A stretch of 64,000 bases of DNA. Source: JANSWP01 sp041941305. GTDB taxonomy: Bacteria; Bacteroidota; Bacteroidia; Chitinophagales; Saprospiraceae. The notes below the pieces were generated by a model that was not told the origin of the DNA, made no database searches, and saw only the letters and a list, made by a program, of their open reading frames with translations. Positions 61,228-64,000 of the stretch are shown here, piece after piece. Position numbers and translations under genes: made by a program. The number at the start of each line of letters is the position of its first letter. The first letter of the stretch is position 1. The stretch is from assembly GCA_041941305.1 (NCBI GenBank), contig JBGTQJ010000034.1, positions 36,134 to 100,133 of the forward strand, given 5' to 3'.

Positions 61228-61279
61228 GGATCATGCATCTTTAAAAACCTCAAAACATTTTTTTCCTTAATTTTATAGC

Positions 61280-61495
61280 GTGAAAAATATAAAAGACATA
61301 CTAGAGCGCTCGGCATTTGGTGTTTGCAGTTATTTGGGAGAAAAACTGGGCATTGCTTCAGCTCGGGTTCGAATGTATTTTATTTACCTTTCTTTTGTAG
61401 CCCTTGGTTCACCTGTAATTATATATTTGTTTATTGCTTTCTGGCTCAATGTTAAAAGGTACATAAAGCAGAAACGAAACGCGATTTGGGAATAA
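61280..61495 (+). CDS. PspC-domain small membrane protein
   Basis: 71 residues from a GTG at 61280. It is a minimal PspC domain: an amphipathic N-terminal helix (DILERSAFGVCSYLGEKLGIASARVRMYFIY) and one membrane helix (LSFVALGSPVIIYLFIAFWL), ending in a basic cytoplasmic tail. PspC proteins take part in envelope-stress sensing in several phyla, but a stand-alone domain of this size may act only as a membrane-stress modulator. No phage-shock partner is nearby. Confidence 0.85.
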   Translation: MKNIKDILERSAFGVCSYLGEKLGIASARVRMYFIYLSFVALGSPVIIYLFIAFWLNVKRYIKQKRNAIWE

Positions 61496-61574
61496 TTCAG
61501 CCTGATTCTTGAACTTAAAACCCTTGTCTTTATTGAGTCCCCAGAAATTTCTTGCCACCTTTGCGCAAAAAATA

Positions 61575-61614
61575 GCCTGGAAAGAATTTAATAGAATAAT
61601 CCTTTCAAGCAGGC
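61575..61614 (-). terminator. Weak hairpin after the dehydrogenase gene
   Basis: GCCTGGAAAG (61575-61584) pairs with CTTTCAAGCAGGC (61602-61614) with a bulge, 5 bp past the stop on the minus strand. Imperfect. Confidence 0.35.
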
Positions 61615-61618
61615 AATT

Positions 61619-62821
61619 TTATTCTTTAGAAACATAGGTTCTTAAATATTCAAAATGTTTTCCCAAATCCCCATTTATTGCGATCGTAGCTCTTTCCAGC
61701 ATCGCACTTTTTGCTTTGAATAGCTCTTCCAAAACATGCTCTAAATATTGCTCGCCAAAGGCTTTGGATGCATCTCTTGGCATTTCGTTAGGTAAATTGT
61801 CGATCGTCATCATGTCGATACTGTTTTTTTGGAAAGGTAAAGTTTCACTTTCAGAAATGGGATCATAGCCAAATACAGGATCAGCAATTGTAGTAGCTTT
61901 TAAGGTAGAAGGAATGGATGAAACTGGAGCAATATCACAGGTTACATCAGCAATGACCTGGATATTGAATGCTTCATTGCGCATTTCTTCATGGGTGAAA
62001 AATGCGGGGGCTTCATTGTCCCAGTATATGCCATTAATCATGATATCTGCTTTTCGATAATAGGGTTGGAATATGCTTTTATAAGCCCTGGGGTTTTTGT
62101 AAAAATCTTTTTTATCAAAAGGGCTACCATCTTTTCTGGCAGCATAATTAAAGCATTTCAATTGGGTGAAAACGGATTCAGAATATTGCTTATTCAAGAA
62201 TTCTTCAGGTTTGACCTGGCGGATATTCATATCTTTTAAAACTTCTGCCGCTCCCATACCAACCCTTCCCGTCCCTGTCAATACGATCTTTACTGCTGGC
62301 AGCTGCAACTGTTGGTATATCTTTTTGGCTTCCTCATAGTCGTGACAATCTTTCATTCGCTTTAAATGGAAAGCCCCCGTTCGGTTGCCATAAGTCATAA
62401 TGCCATTATGAGCACCAACCATTCCAGCAAAACGACCAAAAGCGATGACTCGCTTGCCACGTTCATTTGTCAATACCTCATAATCAATCAAGCGGATATT
62501 TTTTTCCAAAATGGCTTGTAATAAATTTCGATTGTATGCTTGTTTTTTAATGGTATGGGAGAAAAAGAAATAAGTTTTGTCAGGAATTAATTGAGCTATT
62601 GGCACTTCCTTGACGCCAAGTAAAATATCACAATCAGAAAGATCCTGGTATAAATTCAATCCCAACTTTTGATAATCTTCGTCTGTAAAACAGCGATTTG
62701 GAGAAGACTGTATTTTTACTTCTACGGGATAGTTTTCTTGGATGTGCTTACATTGTTCAGGGACTAATGGAACCCTCGAATCAGGGGGAATCTTGAATTC
62801 CCGGATAACGCCTAGTTTCAT
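61619..62821 (-). CDS. Saccharopine dehydrogenase / alanine dehydrogenase-like oxidoreductase
   Basis: 400 residues. The N-terminal half matches the AlaDH/PNT N-terminal domain: KLGVIREFKIPPDSRVPLVPEQC, DCDILLGVKEVPIAQLIP, FFFSHTIKKQAYNRNLL. The Rossmann half has VLTGTGRVGMGAAEVL, then KADIMINGIYWDNEAPAFFT and VIADVTCDIAPVSSIPST. The PPDSRVPL-P-QC signature and length fit NAD-dependent, lysine-forming saccharopine dehydrogenase-type enzymes better than alanine dehydrogenase. A role in lysine breakdown or synthesis is possible; lysA in the same window shows that lysine is made through diaminopimelate. The exact substrate is uncertain. Confidence 0.85.
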   Translation of the reverse strand: MKLGVIREFKIPPDSRVPLVPEQCKHIQENYPVEVKIQSSPNRCFTDEDYQKLGLNLYQDLSDCDILLGVKEVPIAQLIPDKTYFFFSHTIKKQAYNRNLLQAILEKNIRLIDYEVLTNERGKRVIAFGRFAGMVGAHNGIMTYGNRTGAFHLKRMKDCHDYEEAKKIYQQLQLPAVKIVLTGTGRVGMGAAEVLKDMNIRQVKPEEFLNKQYSESVFTQLKCFNYAARKDGSPFDKKDFYKNPRAYKSIFQPYYRKADIMINGIYWDNEAPAFFTHEEMRNEAFNIQVIADVTCDIAPVSSIPSTLKATTIADPVFGYDPISESETLPFQKNSIDMMTIDNLPNEMPRDASKAFGEQYLEHVLEELFKAKSAMLERATIAINGDLGKHFEYLRTYVSKE

Positions 62822-62968
62822 ACCCGGTTTTGATATTGGTTGGACTAAATAAAATCAAAATTGAAATGAAAGTCAAAATCAAACTGCTCACTTTGATATT
62901 CATTTCCTTTTCAAGCCCAAAAATAAAAGATCTATTGTACCGGAAAGAATCAAATATCATTCCGTTGG

Positions 62969-63040
62969 GAGAAATTGAGAATGGGAGAAATTGAGAATGT
63001 GAGAATGTGAGAATGTGAGAAATTGAGAATGTGAGAAATT
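62969..63040. repeat. Two-flavour octamer array
   Basis: Nine consecutive 8-bp units: GAGAAATT, GAGAATGG, GAGAAATT, GAGAATGT three times, GAGAAATT, GAGAATGT, GAGAAATT, then degenerate GAGAGAGA. AAAATC-type words precede it at about 62848-62880. No ORF. Confidence 0.93.
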
Positions 63041-63056
63041 GAGAGAGAAAGAATTT

Positions 63057-63246
63057 CTCAAACTCTCAAACTCTTCAAACTCTTCAAACTCTTCAAACTC
63101 TTCAAACTCTTCAAACTCTCAAACTCTTCAAACTCTCAAACTCTCAAACTCTCAAACTCTCAAACTCTCAAACTCTCAAACTCTCAAACTCTCAAACTCT
63201 CAAACTCTCAAACTCTCAAACTCTCAAACTCTCAAACTCTCAAACT
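63057..63246. repeat. TCAAACTC tandem array
   Basis: About two dozen units of TCAAACTC (8 bp), the 5' third with a 9-bp variant TTCAAACTC. A plus-strand open frame crosses the array (63039-63272) but codes only for repeated Ser-Asn/Leu words. The array starts with AATTTCTC, the complement of the neighbouring octamer GAGAAATT, so the two arrays can base-pair at their junction. Confidence 0.95.
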
Positions 63247-63345
63247 ATTTGGAATGCCCTGTCACAGACTAGTCTATTTATGAAGATTTTAAATATTATA
63301 AAAAAATATGCTTCGTTTTGTGACGCAAAAAAGTAGTTTGTAGAC

Positions 63346-63376
63346 TTGGTTGATTGCCGCTAATCCGTTACTTTTG
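63346..63376 (+). promoter_or_regulatory. Consensus promoter of the small secreted protein gene
   Basis: TTG (63346-63348), 20 nt, TACTTTTG (63369-63376). Exact Bacteroidota -33/-7 match; leader about 85 nt. Confidence 0.6.
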
Positions 63377-63469
63377 TGTTCTCCCAATTATACATTTCCG
63401 AGCTAACTAGAACTTCCCCCTATTTCGTCAACATTATGATCCTAGCCTATAACTTACTACTTAGAGAAA

Positions 63470-63754
63470 ATGTACGCATTTTGTTTTATCACCATCTGCC
63501 TGGCACTTTTTATGACGGCTTTCAATAGTCAAAGTGTCAAGTTCCCAAAAAAAGGGGAAGGGCTTTTTTTCAGGATTTCAAATATTACCTGGGAAGGAAT
63601 GATGCCCAAATTTCAAACATCTAAACTTGCAGTCGCAGACATGAAATCTGAAGCTGCAAATAATCACTTAATCAACATCACGAATGAAGAAAAACAAACA
63701 TCGAACAAAGTAAATTCTGAAGCTAAATCTACTACAACTGCCACAGCCAATTGA
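63470..63754 (+). CDS. Small exported protein, unrecognised
   Basis: 94 residues. An N-terminal hydrophobic segment (FCFITICLALFMTAFNS) looks like a signal peptide or anchor. The rest is polar, ending in a Ser/Thr/Asn/Glu-rich tail (NKVNSEAKSTTTATAN). No family is recognised. Support comes from the good promoter at 63346-63376 and the separate signal-like start; the short length leaves doubt. Confidence 0.5.
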   Translation: MYAFCFITICLALFMTAFNSQSVKFPKKGEGLFFRISNITWEGMMPKFQTSKLAVADMKSEAANNHLINITNEEKQTSNKVNSEAKSTTTATAN

Positions 63755-64000
63755 GAACACCTCATTTCTTTTTTATAGACACACCTGCTTTTTTTACAAC
63801 AAAATGGCTCATGCTACTTAATTCAAGTTACTGGTTTGCTGGTTACTGGGTGATAGGTTCTTGAATTAATAGACCGTTTTTTTAAATAATTCTAACACAT
63901 TCTTTAGTTATCCACTCATCAGGTACTCAGTATCCAGATAACAAGCAGCAATTCTCGCTATTAACAAAAAATCTATATGATACCTATTCAAGCAGCGGAA
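63755..64000. other. Gap with degenerate short repeats
   Basis: No gene seen. At about 63828-63853 words such as TTACTGG, TTTGCTGG, TTACTGG repeat, in the style of the heptamer arrays. A few GGTACTCAG/GTATCCAG-like words follow at about 63915-63935. Confidence 0.4.

Noticed and set aside
63039..63272. 77-residue Ser/Asn-rich ORF
   Set aside because: Pure translation of the TCAAACTC array; no start context or signal.

Overview
The window looks like a chromosomal segment of a Bacteroidota bacterium, probably a Saprospiria-type lineage. It is AT-rich. It encodes a 289-residue RpoD of the Bacteroidota form, two C-terminal type IX secretion sorting domains, many lipoproteins, and promoters of the Bacteroidota pattern TTG-N19/20-TAnnTTTG. 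No tRNA, rRNA, CRISPR array, integrase or intact insertion sequence was seen.

Layout. (1) 1-12611: five tandem minus-strand FtsX/MacB-like ABC permeases of about 790-800 residues, the first cut by the window edge. None has an ATPase in view. Two share a -24/-12-like (sigma-54-type) promoter and an upstream array of GAAC/GGAC half-sites spaced about 11 bp. A 5' fragment of a pirin gene (4997-5213) stops exactly at the stop codon of the third permease. The 3' end of a type IX-secreted protein gene (12817-13200) lies beyond the fifth. (2) 13258-20081: valS, a histidine-phosphatase-like lipoprotein lacking one catalytic His, lysA, an ECF sigma factor, and a UPF0175/DUF3368 toxin-antitoxin-like pair. 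(3) 20152-29330: an accessory plus-strand run with an S10 carboxypeptidase, an unknown lipoprotein, a large SUKH-SUKH-ankyrin protein, a translationally coupled trio (DinB-like, an internally duplicated unknown, a gluzincin-type membrane metalloprotease), a two-domain lipoprotein and a membrane protein. (4) 29573-32632: a cytochrome P450, Rieske oxygenase and DUF2141 cluster, probably lipid, sterol or terpenoid oxidation, followed by a secreted M28 peptidase and a nitrilase. (5) 35488-40289: a short SSB, two TolB-like lipoproteins, an SDR/DUF2867 protein and Hsp20, with unusually palindrome-rich gaps.

(6) 40788-57697 is the most interesting region: one operon of five very large genes on the minus strand. 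In transcription order these are an M64-like metallopeptidase with Ig-like domains (825 aa), a DUF6603-like beta-rich protein (1158 aa), and three unrecognised proteins of 1095, 1903 (with an inserted cohesin-like domain) and 619 aa. Gaps of 3-84 bp or an ATGA overlap join them. There is a consensus promoter upstream, and a triple hairpin with a 54-bp perfect palindrome downstream. None has a visible signal peptide. This is the best candidate for an undescribed multi-protein system; its function cannot be told from sequence alone.

(7) 58042-62821 returns to housekeeping genes: a long-form GAPDH, rpoD, a PspC-domain protein and a saccharopine/alanine-dehydrogenase-like enzyme. The window ends in octamer tandem arrays and one small secreted protein.

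A recurring theme is intergenic DNA built from short two-flavour tandem words (7-, 8- or 10-mers) and from AAAATC/AAAATG hairpins.
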